DNA from: Methanimicrococcus sp. OttesenSCG-928-J09
Lineage (GTDB): Archaea > Halobacteriota > Methanosarcinia > Methanosarcinales > Methanosarcinaceae
Assembly: GCA_030266245.1 (NCBI GenBank)
Contig: JAJDHP010000003.1
Location: forward strand, 1 to 64,000
Length of the DNA stretch: 64,000 nt
Reading direction: 5' to 3'
Below, in pieces: positions 1 through 10,847 of this stretch. A program made the position numbers and the translations under genes. The notes under the pieces are model-generated. The model saw nothing but the letters and a program-made list of their open reading frames with translations, made no database searches and was not told where the DNA came from. Positions within the stretch are counted from its first letter, which is position 1. Every line of letters begins with the position of its first letter.

Positions 1-183
1 CGTTTGCGGTCACTTTCCGAGCTGCGCCTCGCGCGTCCACTCCATTTTTTCAAAATTGCCAAAAAATATCCATCATTCTTCAATAAAAATCAAAACTCAT
101 TCCTATATTTGAATGACAAATATTCAAACCTCTGACCGCCGTTTCAAATAATATAAATAAGGCGGCGCCGTTAGGGAAAACAT

Positions 184-1485
184 ATGACTCATACAACTTT
201 GATGAAAGAATGCCGCCGCGGCGTGATTAATGAAACTGTAAAGGCTGTTGCTGAAATCGAACAGATCGATTCTGAAAAATTACGCGCGCTGGTCGCCGAT
301 GGGCTTGTGACGATTCCGAAAAACGTCAATCGGGAAACGAAGCCGACAGGAATCGGCAAGTACATGAGCACCAAAATCAACGCCAACATCGGCACTTCCC
401 GCGATTATAAGGATTTGGAAGAAGAAGTGAATAAAGCGAAAATCGCTGTTCAATACGGTGCCGGCGCGATTATGGATTTATCAACCGGCGGAGATTTGGA
501 CAAAATTCGTGCGCGGATTTTATCGGAAGTCAATGTTCCGGTCGGAACGGTTCCGCTTTACGATGCCGCCGCCAGCGCGCCGATGGTTGTTGAAATGACA
601 AGCGACGATATGTTTAACGCCGTTCGCCGCCACGCCGAGCAGGGTGTTGATTTTGTGACGGTGCATGCTGGCATTAACAAAAATACGGTTGACAAACTGA
701 TGAAAGCCGGCAGAATTACAGATGTTGTCAGCCGCGGCGGTTCTTTCACGGTTGCATGGATGATGCACAACGAATCCGACAATCCTTTTTATTCCGAATT
801 TGATTATCTCTTAGAAATTGCTCAGGAATACGATGTCACACTCAGTCTCGGCGACGGAATGCGTCCCGGTTGTATTCACGACGCTGCCGACGGCCCGATG
901 TTTGAAGAAATTCTCGTTCTCGGAGAACTTGTCAAAAGATCACGCGCCGCCGATGTTCAAACATTTGTCGAAGGCCCGGGACACGTTCCGCTCGATAAAA
1001 TCGAAATGAGCGTCAAATTCATGAAAGAAACCTGTCACCAAGCGCCTCTTTATTTGCTCGGTCCGATTGTCACAGACATCGCTCCCGGTTTTGATCACAT
1101 CACATCAGCCATCGGCGGATCCATCGCCGGCGCCGCAGGAACCGACTTTTTGTGCATGGTCAGCCCGTCCGAGCACCTCGCACTTCCGACAGCCGAAGAC
1201 ATTAAAACCGGAATGCTTGTCGCACAAATCGCAGCGCATGCAACTGATCTTGTAAAAGAAGGAATCAAAGAACGAGCCGCCGAGCTCGATAATGCAATGG
1301 GTGCCGCCCGCAAGAATCTGGATTGGGAAAAACAGTACAGCTTAGCCATTGACCCCGATCACGCCCGTGCCGTTCGCGAAGCCCGCAGTTCCGGGTCGGA
1401 AGCCTGTTCCATGTGCGGTGATTTGTGCGCCATGAAAATTGTTGAGCGGGAACTGGAAAAAGGTCGAAAAGAAAGCAATAATTAA
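184..1485 (+). CDS. thiC: Phosphomethylpyrimidine synthase ThiC
   Basis: 433-aa ORF with ThiC family sequence and C-terminal Fe-S motif [11 protein letters not shown]. Confidence 0.95.
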   Translation: MTHTTLMKECRRGVINETVKAVAEIEQIDSEKLRALVADGLVTIPKNVNRETKPTGIGKYMSTKINANIGTSRDYKDLEEEVNKAKIAVQYGAGAIMDLSTGGDLDKIRARILSEVNVPVGTVPLYDAAASAPMVVEMTSDDMFNAVRRHAEQGVDFVTVHAGINKNTVDKLMKAGRITDVVSRGGSFTVAWMMHNESDNPFYSEFDYLLEIAQEYDVTLSLGDGMRPGCIHDAADGPMFEEILVLGELVKRSRAADVQTFVEGPGHVPLDKIEMSVKFMKETCHQAPLYLLGPIVTDIAPGFDHITSAIGGSIAGAAGTDFLCMVSPSEHLALPTAEDIKTGMLVAQIAAHATDLVKEGIKERAAELDNAMGAARKNLDWEKQYSLAIDPDHARAVREARSSGSEACSMCGDLCAMKIVERELEKGRKESNN

Positions 1486-1582
1486 AGTCGCAGGTAAATC
1501 CGTATTTGACCTGATATTTAATGCTTTACATTTTGAAAAAAACGATTTGCTTATTTCGGATTTGATTGAATCAGACATATGA
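1442..1582 (+). CDS. Possible 46-aa ORF (TTG start) overlapping the thiC 3' end and ending in an ATGA overlap with the ART-like gene
   Basis: Frame reads (M)[45 protein letters not shown]; its TGA (1580-1582) overlaps the ATG at 1579. Confidence 0.25.
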   Translation: MSGNWKKVEKKAIIKVAGKSVFDLIFNALHFEKNDLLISDLIESDI

Positions 1583-2340
1583 AAAAAATTCAACACGAAA
1601 TCGATAAACAAGCAATCACAAATCCACTTCCGGGATTATTAACAGAATCAATTCCGGATTCCTATTTTAAAAATCTCGGGAATATTGTTGCTGAAACTCG
1701 TTCCGTTTACGGCAGTAATTCAAAATTTCAAACTCCTTTTTTAGAACGAAACGATTTGCTTCCAAGAGAAAAAACATCTATCGGAAACTATCAGGACATT
1801 CATTTTTGGAATCATCAGAAAAGGGATTGGAGCATCCCGATCCCAAGTGGTTGGGAACAAAAGGCATGGTGCTATATGATGAATTCTTACTGCCGTTATT
1901 CTGATTTCCAGAAACGATTGCAAGAAGATGAAAGAAATGAAATCAAATTTAACATACAAAATATCGATCGTTCAATTTTGAAAAGTGAAACGGATGAAGA
2001 ATATACATTATATCGTTGTATTGAAAATGATGATTGGATGGATAAAACAAACGGAATCGGATATGTAGAAAAAGCATTTGCAAGCTATAGTTTAAATTTG
2101 AATCATGCACTCAAATATGCAAATCCGGATAATCCGATTCTTCTCCTGTTGAACATTCAAAAAGGAACACATGCACTATATATCGATGAATCCGAGAGAG
2201 AAGTCTTAATGCCGCGAAATACTGCTTATATTGCTGAAAGTATAGAAAAAATAAAATTTTCATTTCCCACAGGTATAAATACAACGACACTCAAAGAAAC
2301 AATTGTATACAATCTTAAAATTCAGGAGAAGTGGAAATGA
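1579..2340 (+). CDS. ADP-ribosyltransferase-like protein (ART paralog 1)
   Basis: R-S-E pattern: LYRCIE ... FASYSLNLNHALKYA ... ESEREVLMPRNTAY (ExE); paralogous to ORFs at 55000 and 57261. Confidence 0.65.
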   Translation: MKKIQHEIDKQAITNPLPGLLTESIPDSYFKNLGNIVAETRSVYGSNSKFQTPFLERNDLLPREKTSIGNYQDIHFWNHQKRDWSIPIPSGWEQKAWCYMMNSYCRYSDFQKRLQEDERNEIKFNIQNIDRSILKSETDEEYTLYRCIENDDWMDKTNGIGYVEKAFASYSLNLNHALKYANPDNPILLLLNIQKGTHALYIDESEREVLMPRNTAYIAESIEKIKFSFPTGINTTTLKETIVYNLKIQEKWK

Positions 2341-2609
2341 ATCGTGAAAGCGCTGAAGAAATATTCACCCGTATCGGAAAGATGCCTGACCCGACTCCGG
2401 AAGAACAAGAAGAAACTAAACAGATGATAAAAAAGATGAATGAAGATTTAGAATTGCAACTTCAAAGAATGCTTCAAGGATTGAATGGGGACGGCACCGA
2501 ACGCAGAGAAGGCGAAGAAGAGGAAATGATAAAACGCCTTTATGAATCATATTTGAGAATTCCTGAAATATACAGAAATCCTCCTAAAAATTATTATGAA
2601 ATATTCTAA
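2337..2609 (+). CDS. Small charged protein, candidate antitoxin/partner of ART paralog 1
   Basis: ATGA overlap with ART stop; AGGAGA SD-like upstream; N-terminus NRESAEEIFTRIG...TPEE resembles small ORFs at 54447-54997 and 57105. Confidence 0.6.
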   Translation: MNRESAEEIFTRIGKMPDPTPEEQEETKQMIKKMNEDLELQLQRMLQGLNGDGTERREGEEEEMIKRLYESYLRIPEIYRNPPKNYYEIF

Positions 2610-2646
2610 AAATATTTTCTATAATTATTTCTAACTCTTTTTTATT

Positions 2647-4185
2647 TTACAATTTTATTTCATTTTTCAAAACAGAAACCGCTTCACTAATCATTTCATT
2701 TTCCGGTTCTATTTTTTGAAGCTTTTCAAAAACGATTAACGCTTCTTCTGCTCTGCCAAGATTTTGAAGCGCCGTTCCGTAGAAATTCAAAACTTTCGCG
2801 TAAGAAATACCGTTTGCTTCAGCATCTGTTTCTTGAATTTGTGAAAGCGATGCCGCTGCTTCTTCAAAGCGTTCTTCTTTCATGAAAATGAGTGCTTTGT
2901 TGTAATGCGCTTTCGGATTGAGCGCGTCTAACATTTCAGCGCGGGTCAAACATTTCAATGCGAAATCGTTATCGCCTTTCTTGGAATAAATGACGCCCGT
3001 CAAATTCATAATTTCGTAATTGAACGGATCTTTAATCTGCGCGTCGGATAAAAAGGAAAGCGCGGCTTCATAATCGCCGGCATTAAACTTCATTTTCGCG
3101 AGATATTCGTAAACGGGAACAAAGCCGGGATCCAAATGAAGAACTTCGTTGAATGCTTTTTCAGCATCTTCAAGATCGCCGAGTTCTAATCTGATTCGAC
3201 CGACTTCGTAAAGAACACTCAAGTTTTCAGGCTCGTTTGCCAAAACCGTATCCAATACAGAAAGTGATTTTTGGAAAAGCTCATCTGCACGGGACGTAAC
3301 TTTGCCGGCAGATTTTAATTCGACCTCTGCCGCTCTGGCGTAAACCAAACCCAAATTAATACGGGCGGCAGTAAAGTCAGGTTCGCTTTCAAGGGACAGC
3401 TCATAAGAAGAAGCCGCTTGCTCATATTTGCCGAGCGCATTTCGAACCAAGCCGAGATAATAATAAACACGGGATTTTTCGTAATCAAACTCCAGTTCTT
3501 TAAGCAAAATTTCTTCCGCGGGAGCGAAAGCGCCGAGTTTCATGTATGAAAACGAAAGGTAGCTGTAAAGGCGCCAAATGTCTTCTTTTTTAATCATTTC
3601 AGATTCTTTGCCGAAAAGCTCGCCGCCGCGTTCGCTGTAATCCGTTTCAGTCGGTGCATGGTCGGCAAAATCTAAGAAACGGTCCAAATATTCTGAACAG
3701 GATAAAATTAATTCGTCATGAATGCCGAGTGTCATCAGACACAAACATTTGTAATCGGCTGCCGCGAAAAAGAACGGATCGTGTTCAAGCGCGCTGTCAA
3801 ACCAGCCGATGGCTTCATTTAATCTCTTTTTGCGGTAAAGAACAAAACCTTTCGAATACAAAAATTCAGCATTGTTCGGCTCGAACTTCAAAGCTTTTTC
3901 AATCGATTCAAGCGCTTTGTCAAGCTTGCCGGTTTTTTCTTCTAAAACAGATTTCTGATACAGCGCCATCGCATCTTTGGGGTAGCGGATGAGAATTTCT
4001 TCATAACAGCGGACAGCATCTTCGGGGCGGGCGGCATTAATGTAAGCAAACGCCAATTTTTCCCAAGCCTTTTTGAATTTCGGCATATCCTTTGTCAATG
4101 ATTCAAGAACCGCAATCGCTTCCTCATTTCTGCCTTCGGCAAGAAGCGCTTTTCCCTGTTCGTAACGCTTATCTGTATGATTCAT
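2647..4185 (-). CDS. TPR-repeat protein
   Basis: 512 aa of consecutive TPR-type helical repeats. Confidence 0.9.
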   Translation of the reverse strand: MNHTDKRYEQGKALLAEGRNEEAIAVLESLTKDMPKFKKAWEKLAFAYINAARPEDAVRCYEEILIRYPKDAMALYQKSVLEEKTGKLDKALESIEKALKFEPNNAEFLYSKGFVLYRKKRLNEAIGWFDSALEHDPFFFAAADYKCLCLMTLGIHDELILSCSEYLDRFLDFADHAPTETDYSERGGELFGKESEMIKKEDIWRLYSYLSFSYMKLGAFAPAEEILLKELEFDYEKSRVYYYLGLVRNALGKYEQAASSYELSLESEPDFTAARINLGLVYARAAEVELKSAGKVTSRADELFQKSLSVLDTVLANEPENLSVLYEVGRIRLELGDLEDAEKAFNEVLHLDPGFVPVYEYLAKMKFNAGDYEAALSFLSDAQIKDPFNYEIMNLTGVIYSKKGDNDFALKCLTRAEMLDALNPKAHYNKALIFMKEERFEEAAASLSQIQETDAEANGISYAKVLNFYGTALQNLGRAEEALIVFEKLQKIEPENEMISEAVSVLKNEIKL

Positions 4186-4620
4186 TTTGAAAGACCCTGT
4201 TGGTTGTAAATGCAGCTTACATATTGTATTTTACAATAATAACAGTATAATGCAGTAATTAGATGCCGTATTTAATTCAGATACGATATCAAGATGCTTG
4301 TATACAGCAGCATTTAGATTATTCTTATCTAGTCTGAGTCATGCAATATTGATAAGTTTTTTTGTCTGACATATTTAAGCAGCCGAATCTTTTTGTTCAA
4401 AAGGTTTTTATTTTTCAAACAGCTCATTAACGAGGTTTAACTCAAACTGTATCATATTAATATCATTTACAAAAATATTTTAAGAATATTTCCAAAATTT
4501 TCAAAAATATTTAATAATATTTCCAAAAATCTTATAAAATTTTATAAAATTTTTACAAAACTCATTTATAATTATTTTTTAAATTTTTAACTTTAAATTT
4601 AAATTAAGTGGTGATCTATT

Positions 4621-6246
4621 TTGACCAAAAGAGCACTGATCAGTGTTTCCGATAAGACGGGCGTTTCCGAATTTGCAAAGACGCTCATTAAAAACGGTTT
4701 TGAAATTATTTCAACCGGCGGCACTTCCGCCCTTTTAAAGAAAGAAGGCGTGGCAGTAAAAGATGTTTCCGACATTACGGGTTTTCCTGAAATGATGGAC
4801 GGACGCGTTAAAACGCTTCATCCGAAAGTTCACGGCGGCTTACTTTATCTTCGCGATAATCCCGACCATGTCAAGCAAGCCGAAGAAAACGGCATTGCAG
4901 CAATTGACATCGTTGCCGTTAATCTTTATCCGTTCAGAGAAACCGTCGCGAATCCGAATGTTTCTTTGGAAGACGCGATTGAAAATATTGACATCGGCGG
5001 TCCGACGCTTTTGCGTGCCGCTGCCAAAAATTTCGCCTCGGTTGCCGTTATTTGTGACCCGGCCGACTATGCCGTTGTTTCAGATGAATTGAATAAATCC
5101 GGCGAAATTTCTTCCGATGTGAAAAAAAGATTGGCTGTTAAAGCTTTCCGCCACACTGCCGACTATGACAGCGCGGTCGATACATTTCTCAGCAAAGCGC
5201 TTTTGGATGAAAAAGTCAAGAGACTTTCATATGTTGCCGGCGAAAAACTCCGCTACGGCGAAAACTGGCATCAGGAAGCAACCGTTTATAAAGATTTGAC
5301 CGGAACAGGTCCGAATCTCTCAAACGCCAAACAGCTTCACGGTAAAGAATTATCTTATAACAATTACATCGATGTCGATAACGCTCTTCTGACACTGAAA
5401 GATTTAAACAGCAAAGATCCGGCGGTTGTTATCGTTAAACACAACAATCCGTGCGGTTTGGCAACCGGAAAGACACTCAAAGACGCATTCCTTGCTGCCT
5501 GGGACGGCGACCCTATTTCCGCGTTCGGCAGTATTGTTTGCGTTAACCGTCCTTTTGATGTTGAAACGGCCAAACTTTTAGACAAAAAATTCATTGAAAT
5601 CATTGTCGCGCCCGCTTTTGAACCCGAAGCACTTGAAATGCTGAAAAACAAAAGCGAAACGCTCAGACTTATGAAACTTGTCGGATTTGACAAACCGTTT
5701 GACAGTGAATATGTTTACAAGCATGTCACCGGCGGTCTTTTAGAACAAACCCGTGACATCGGTCTTTTTGAAAAGTGGGACACTGTTACCAAAGCACCGT
5801 TCCCCGACTCTAAAAAAGGTCTTTCAGAATTTGCGATGAGTGCCTGCAAGTGCATCAAGTCCAATTCCATCTCTATTGCATATGAATATGAACCGGGCTG
5901 CTACATGCTGCTCGGCATGGGCGCGGGTCAGCCCAACCGTGTTGATTCCATCGGCAAACTGGCGGCACCCAAAGCCCGAAACAATTTAAAGGAAATGTAC
6001 GAGCGCAACGAGGAACTCAAAAAGTCGATGACATACGAAGAGTATGTCGCCCAAGTCTTTTCCGAATGCGTTATGGCATCTGATGCATTCTTCCCGTTCG
6101 ATGACAGCGTCATTTACGCCAATGAATTCGGTCTGCGCTACATCTTGTCACCCGGCGGCTCCATCCGTGACGCGGAAGTCATTGCGACTGCTGATCGTTT
6201 AGGGGTCTCGCTTGTGTTTACAGGTATGAGACATTTCCTTCATTAA
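4621..6246 (+). CDS. purH: Bifunctional AICAR transformylase/IMP cyclohydrolase PurH (TTG start)
   Basis: N-terminal RALISVSDKTG...STGGTS...HPKVHGG and C-terminal KHNNPCG...ISAFGS. Confidence 0.95.
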   Translation: MTKRALISVSDKTGVSEFAKTLIKNGFEIISTGGTSALLKKEGVAVKDVSDITGFPEMMDGRVKTLHPKVHGGLLYLRDNPDHVKQAEENGIAAIDIVAVNLYPFRETVANPNVSLEDAIENIDIGGPTLLRAAAKNFASVAVICDPADYAVVSDELNKSGEISSDVKKRLAVKAFRHTADYDSAVDTFLSKALLDEKVKRLSYVAGEKLRYGENWHQEATVYKDLTGTGPNLSNAKQLHGKELSYNNYIDVDNALLTLKDLNSKDPAVVIVKHNNPCGLATGKTLKDAFLAAWDGDPISAFGSIVCVNRPFDVETAKLLDKKFIEIIVAPAFEPEALEMLKNKSETLRLMKLVGFDKPFDSEYVYKHVTGGLLEQTRDIGLFEKWDTVTKAPFPDSKKGLSEFAMSACKCIKSNSISIAYEYEPGCYMLLGMGAGQPNRVDSIGKLAAPKARNNLKEMYERNEELKKSMTYEEYVAQVFSECVMASDAFFPFDDSVIYANEFGLRYILSPGGSIRDAEVIATADRLGVSLVFTGMRHFLH

Positions 6247-6512
6247 ATTTTAATTTTGTTTCATTTTAAAAGGAACCGGCATAATCCCAATGCCGGTTTT
6301 GAGTTTTCGGTTCGGAAAATGAAAACAGACTTTCGTTTTTCGCAATAGATTTATTTTTCATTGCAAGTGGCATATTTTCATCTTTTTTATTTTAAACCTC
6401 CGCGTTTATTAAATGAAATTTTAATCAAAAGCAAAAGCAAAAGCAAAACCAAAGGCCAAATCAATCGAACAAAATCGGAAACTACAAAAATGACTTTTGC
6501 GTAAAGTGATTT

Positions 6513-7529
6513 ATGAATAAAAATAGTTTACAATATCAGCTTTACAAATTGGACGATGAAAACGAAATAAACGCTCTCGTCAAAGATGAAACCATTTGGC
6601 TGACTCAAAAATCAATGAGCGAACTGTTCGGTGTCGGCGTTCCCGCGATTAACAAACATTTAAAAAATATCTTTGAAAGCGGTGAACTTGACGAAGAAGT
6701 GGTTGTTTCCATTTTGGAAATAACCACCGACCACGGTGCTTTACCCAATAAAACACAGACCAAAGACGCAAAATTCTACAGCTTGGATGCGATTATTTCA
6801 GTCGGTTACCGCGTCAATTCTTTGAAAGCCACGCGTTTCAGACAATGGGCGACAAAGATTTTGCGCGAATATATGACCAAAGGATTCGTTTTAGACGACG
6901 AGCGTCTGAAACAAGGAGAAAAGGTTTTCGGGAAAGATTATTTCAAAGAGCTTTTAGAGCGTGTGCGCTCCATCCGTGCAAGTGAGAGGCGTATCTGGCT
7001 GCAGCTGACCGATATTTTTGCCGAAATCAGCGTTGATTATGATAAAGACAGTCCGGTTACAAGAGAGTTCTACGCGATGGTTCAAAATAAATTTCATTAC
7101 GCAATAACAGGGCAAACTGCTGCGGAAATCATTAACGATCGCGTCGACAGCGGCAAAGAAAATATGGGACTGACCGCTTGGACAAATTCCCCCGGCGGCA
7201 GAATTTTAAAAAGCGACGTGATTGTTGCTAAAAATTATCTGAATGAAAAAGAAATAAAAAAACTTGAAAGAAGTGTTTCGGGTTTCTTTGATTATATTGA
7301 AGATTTGATTGAAGACGAAAATTTGCTGTGTATGGAAGATTTTGCTGTCAGTATTGATGAGTTCCTTAAATTCAGACGATATCAAATTTTAAACGGCAAG
7401 GGTAGTATTTCCAAACAAGATGCTGAGCGCAAAGCGTTTTTTGAATATGCGGAGTTTAATAAAACCCAAAAAATTAATTCTGATTTTGAAAAAGAGGTTG
7501 CGAGGTTAAAGATAAAAAAAGATGAATGA
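6513..7529 (+). CDS. RhuM-family protein
   Basis: WLTQKSMSELFGVGVPAINKHLKNIFESGEL...YSLDAIISVGYRVNS..ATRFRQWAT is the RhuM family signature. Confidence 0.88.
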   Translation: MNKNSLQYQLYKLDDENEINALVKDETIWLTQKSMSELFGVGVPAINKHLKNIFESGELDEEVVVSILEITTDHGALPNKTQTKDAKFYSLDAIISVGYRVNSLKATRFRQWATKILREYMTKGFVLDDERLKQGEKVFGKDYFKELLERVRSIRASERRIWLQLTDIFAEISVDYDKDSPVTREFYAMVQNKFHYAITGQTAAEIINDRVDSGKENMGLTAWTNSPGGRILKSDVIVAKNYLNEKEIKKLERSVSGFFDYIEDLIEDENLLCMEDFAVSIDEFLKFRRYQILNGKGSISKQDAERKAFFEYAEFNKTQKINSDFEKEVARLKIKKDE

Positions 7530-7614
7530 TGACGTATTCAAATCGATTATTAAGGGTCAGTTTGCTGTGCCCAAGCGTCAGCCGTTCCGTTATAAAACAC
7601 CTCAAATTAATTGA
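7522..7614 (+). CDS. Possible 30-aa ORF overlapping the rhuM stop
   Basis: MNDDVFKSIIKGQFAVPKRQPFRYKTPQIN*; no recognised family. Confidence 0.2.
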   Translation: MNDDVFKSIIKGQFAVPKRQPFRYKTPQIN

Positions 7615-7821
7615 AAAGAAGGTTGACAGAGTAATTTTTAAACGATGAATTTATTGAAGACTACTGACAGATTTGTCTTATTTGTTCTTAAACAAATCTG
7701 AAAATGCCGCCGGGCAGTTGAAAAGCGAATCAGGCATTCTAAAACAAAATTAAAAATTCGTACCGTTCGTTAACGGAAAATTCTTTGAGTTTTCCGGAAC
7801 AGGGGACAGTGAACAAATCAT

Positions 7822-9213
7822 ATGGTTGACAAACATGTCTTAATGGGCAGCGGCAGCATAAACAAAGCTTTGGCTTGGCTGGCGGCGCCTGCAATTATCG
7901 GTCTGGTTATTCAAACACTCTACGGTCTTGTCGATTCTATTTTTGTCGGACAGGGGCTTGGCGATGACGGCGTTATAGGACTTGCCGCCTTAGCAATCGC
8001 ATTTCCTGTTTCTCACGTTCTGTTGTCGGTTGCGGCAGGCGTTGGTGTCGGCGGCTCTTCTTATATTTCACGCGGATTCGGCGCGTCCGACTCTGAGCGC
8101 GTTAAAAAAGGAATCGGCAATATGGTTATCATGGCGATTCTGGCCGGCATCGTTTGTACGATTCTCGGTTTGACTTTTTTAGATCCCGTTTTAAAAATAT
8201 TCGGCGCAACCGAAACAAATCTGCCTTTTGCACATGATTATATGTACTGGATTATTCTCGGCTGCACCTTTCAGATTTTGACCGTCACCCTCAACGCTAT
8301 CGTTATGGCAGAAGGCAACTCGTTTTATTCGATGGGAATGTACACGATTTCAAGCGTGACGAACATTATTTTAGACTACGTTTTCATTTTTGAATTTGGC
8401 TGGGGCATCCAAGGCGCTGCGATTGCGACGATCATTTCTCAAATGCTGAGTGTCTGCATTTTGATATTTTATATGTACAAAGTCAGTAAACTCAAATTCG
8501 ATTTGAAATGGATTCGGTTTGATAAAACTGCATTTTGGGAAATCGGCAAAGTCGGCGTTTCAGAATTCCTTCGCGAAGGCGCGCTTGTCATCATGTTTAT
8601 TATCGTCATTTGGAATGTCAACAAATATGGTGATGATTCAGCCATTGCCGTTTACGGTTTAATCAACCGCATCTTCGGATTCGTGATTATTCCGGCAATG
8701 GGTGTCGTTCAGGGAATGATTCCGCTGACAGGATTCAATTACGGCTCTAAAAACTATGACCGCGTTCGAAAAATCTTAAAAACAGCTTCTATCTGGGCTG
8801 TTGCCATTTCATTTGTTCTCGGCGCGCTGACCTACATCTTTACGGCAGAATTGTTTTCATTGTTTATCACAGACACTTCGCTGATCGATGAAGCGGTCAT
8901 TGCATATTGGATTGCCGATCTCAGCATTCCGGTCGTTGCGTTTCAGATTGTCGGCTCCGCGTTCATGCAGGCTCTCGGAAAAGCACGAGCTTCATTCATT
9001 TTAGCACTTATCCGTCAGTTTTCAATCGTTCCGGTTTTGGCTGTCATCCCTTATTTCATGGGACTGATGGGTGTCTGGGTTGCATTTCCGATTGCGGACG
9101 TAATAGCAACGGCGATTACTCTTTGGTTCGTTCTCAATCAGCTGAAATCTTTGAAAAAGGAAGAAAAACTGCATGAGAAATACGCGCAGGAAACGGCGGC
9201 AGTGACATCGTAA
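7822..9213 (+). CDS. MATE family efflux transporter
   Basis: Multi-TM MATE sequence; tandem paralog of next gene. Confidence 0.92.
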   Translation: MVDKHVLMGSGSINKALAWLAAPAIIGLVIQTLYGLVDSIFVGQGLGDDGVIGLAALAIAFPVSHVLLSVAAGVGVGGSSYISRGFGASDSERVKKGIGNMVIMAILAGIVCTILGLTFLDPVLKIFGATETNLPFAHDYMYWIILGCTFQILTVTLNAIVMAEGNSFYSMGMYTISSVTNIILDYVFIFEFGWGIQGAAIATIISQMLSVCILIFYMYKVSKLKFDLKWIRFDKTAFWEIGKVGVSEFLREGALVIMFIIVIWNVNKYGDDSAIAVYGLINRIFGFVIIPAMGVVQGMIPLTGFNYGSKNYDRVRKILKTASIWAVAISFVLGALTYIFTAELFSLFITDTSLIDEAVIAYWIADLSIPVVAFQIVGSAFMQALGKARASFILALIRQFSIVPVLAVIPYFMGLMGVWVAFPIADVIATAITLWFVLNQLKSLKKEEKLHEKYAQETAAVTS

Positions 9214-9266
9214 CTTTATATGTCTAAAATGAGCAGAACATACTAAATGGACAGGGGTCGGGAGAA

Positions 9267-10646
9267 TTGACAAACAGACATGAACTGATGGGGTCCGGCA
9301 GCGTTAACAAAGCACTCGGGTGGTTAGCTGCGCCGGCGATTATCAGTCTGGTCATTCAGACACTTTACGGACTGGTAGACTCCATGTTTGTCGGCCGCGG
9401 GCTTGGAGAAGACGGCGTTTTGGCACTTGCCGCTCTTGCAATTGCATTTCCTGTATCTCATCTTTTAATCTGTGCCGGATCAGGCGTTGCAGTCGGCGGT
9501 TCCTCATTCATTTCACGCGGATTCGGCTCCGGCAATAAAGAACGTGTCAAAACAGGGGTTGGAAATATGATTTCAATGGCTGTTATTGTCAGTATCGTTT
9601 GCACAGTCATCGGTCTTCTTTTTTTGGATCCCATCTTAATGATTTTTGGAGCAACTGAAACAACACTTCCATTCGCACACAATTACATGTTCTGGATTGT
9701 GCTTTGCTGCATCTTTCAAATTATCGCCATCACAATTAATGCGATTGTCATGGCAGAAGGCAATTCCGTTTATTCCATGTGCATGTACATTTTATCCAGT
9801 CTGACTAATGTTGTTTTGGATTATATTTTCATTTTTGAATTCGGGTGGGGCGTAGAAGGCGCAGCGATTGCAACAGTCATTTCCCAAATGCTCAATGTTC
9901 TCATTCTGATTTTTTATTTATTCAAAGTCAGTAAACTTGGTTTCAGTCTTCGTTGGATTACCGCGAAGATTTCTGTTTACGCGGAAATCGGCAAAATCGG
10001 CATTTCAGAGTTCATCCGTGAAGGTTCTCTTGTTTTTACACTCATTGTTATGGTTTGGAGTCTCAATTATTACGGGACCGATTCTGATGTTGCAATTTAC
10101 GGTTTAATCAATCGTATTTACGGTTTTGCAATTATTCCGATGCTCGGCATTGTTCAGGGAATGATTCCGCTCACCGGCTACAATTACGGCGCGAAGAATT
10201 ATGACCGCGTCCGAAAAATCCTTAAAATTGCGCTCATTTGGGCAACAGCAATTACAACTTCTTTAATGATTGTGACCTACATTTTTGCGGGAGATATTTT
10301 CACTTTCTTTATGCCGAACGAACCGGAATTAGTCTCCTCCGCAGTGATTGCATTTTGGGTGGCCGATATTTGCCTGCCTGTCGTATCGCTTCAAATGATC
10401 GGGTCTGCGTTTATGCAGGCGCTCGGAAAAGCAAAAGCATCCTTTATTCTGGCAATCGCCCGCCAAGTTGTTATGCTTCCGATTATTCTCATTATTCCGC
10501 TTTTTTTGGATTTAATCGGGGTTTGGATTGCGTATCCTCTGCCGGATTTCGTTGTCAGTGCCGTTGCTGCCGGAATTATTTATTATCAGTTAAAATCTCT
10601 GAAAAAAGAAGAAAAACTGAATGAAATGTATACAAAAACAGTGTAA
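9267..10646 (+). CDS. MATE family efflux transporter (tandem paralog)
   Basis: High similarity to the preceding gene throughout; TTG start. Confidence 0.92.
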   Translation: MTNRHELMGSGSVNKALGWLAAPAIISLVIQTLYGLVDSMFVGRGLGEDGVLALAALAIAFPVSHLLICAGSGVAVGGSSFISRGFGSGNKERVKTGVGNMISMAVIVSIVCTVIGLLFLDPILMIFGATETTLPFAHNYMFWIVLCCIFQIIAITINAIVMAEGNSVYSMCMYILSSLTNVVLDYIFIFEFGWGVEGAAIATVISQMLNVLILIFYLFKVSKLGFSLRWITAKISVYAEIGKIGISEFIREGSLVFTLIVMVWSLNYYGTDSDVAIYGLINRIYGFAIIPMLGIVQGMIPLTGYNYGAKNYDRVRKILKIALIWATAITTSLMIVTYIFAGDIFTFFMPNEPELVSSAVIAFWVADICLPVVSLQMIGSAFMQALGKAKASFILAIARQVVMLPIILIIPLFLDLIGVWIAYPLPDFVVSAVAAGIIYYQLKSLKKEEKLNEMYTKTV

Positions 10647-10847
10647 TGGATACGGTTTTTGTCGCCTGCGGTTCGCGCGTGAGCTGCATCATTTTTCAAA
10701 ACGGATGAAAATCGCAGTCAGGCTTTTAGATAATTTTAATAATTATGAGTACTAAAATCCACATCAGGATTAATTAAAATAAATATTAAATCAAAATTTG
10801 GAAGTCATATTATTTCAAACCAAGATTCAAAACAACCTCTTCTTTTA

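Noticed and set aside
60-183. Possible TPP riboswitch upstream of thiC
   Set aside because: No recognisable THI-box CUGAGA/CCUGA core in the short AT-rich leader.
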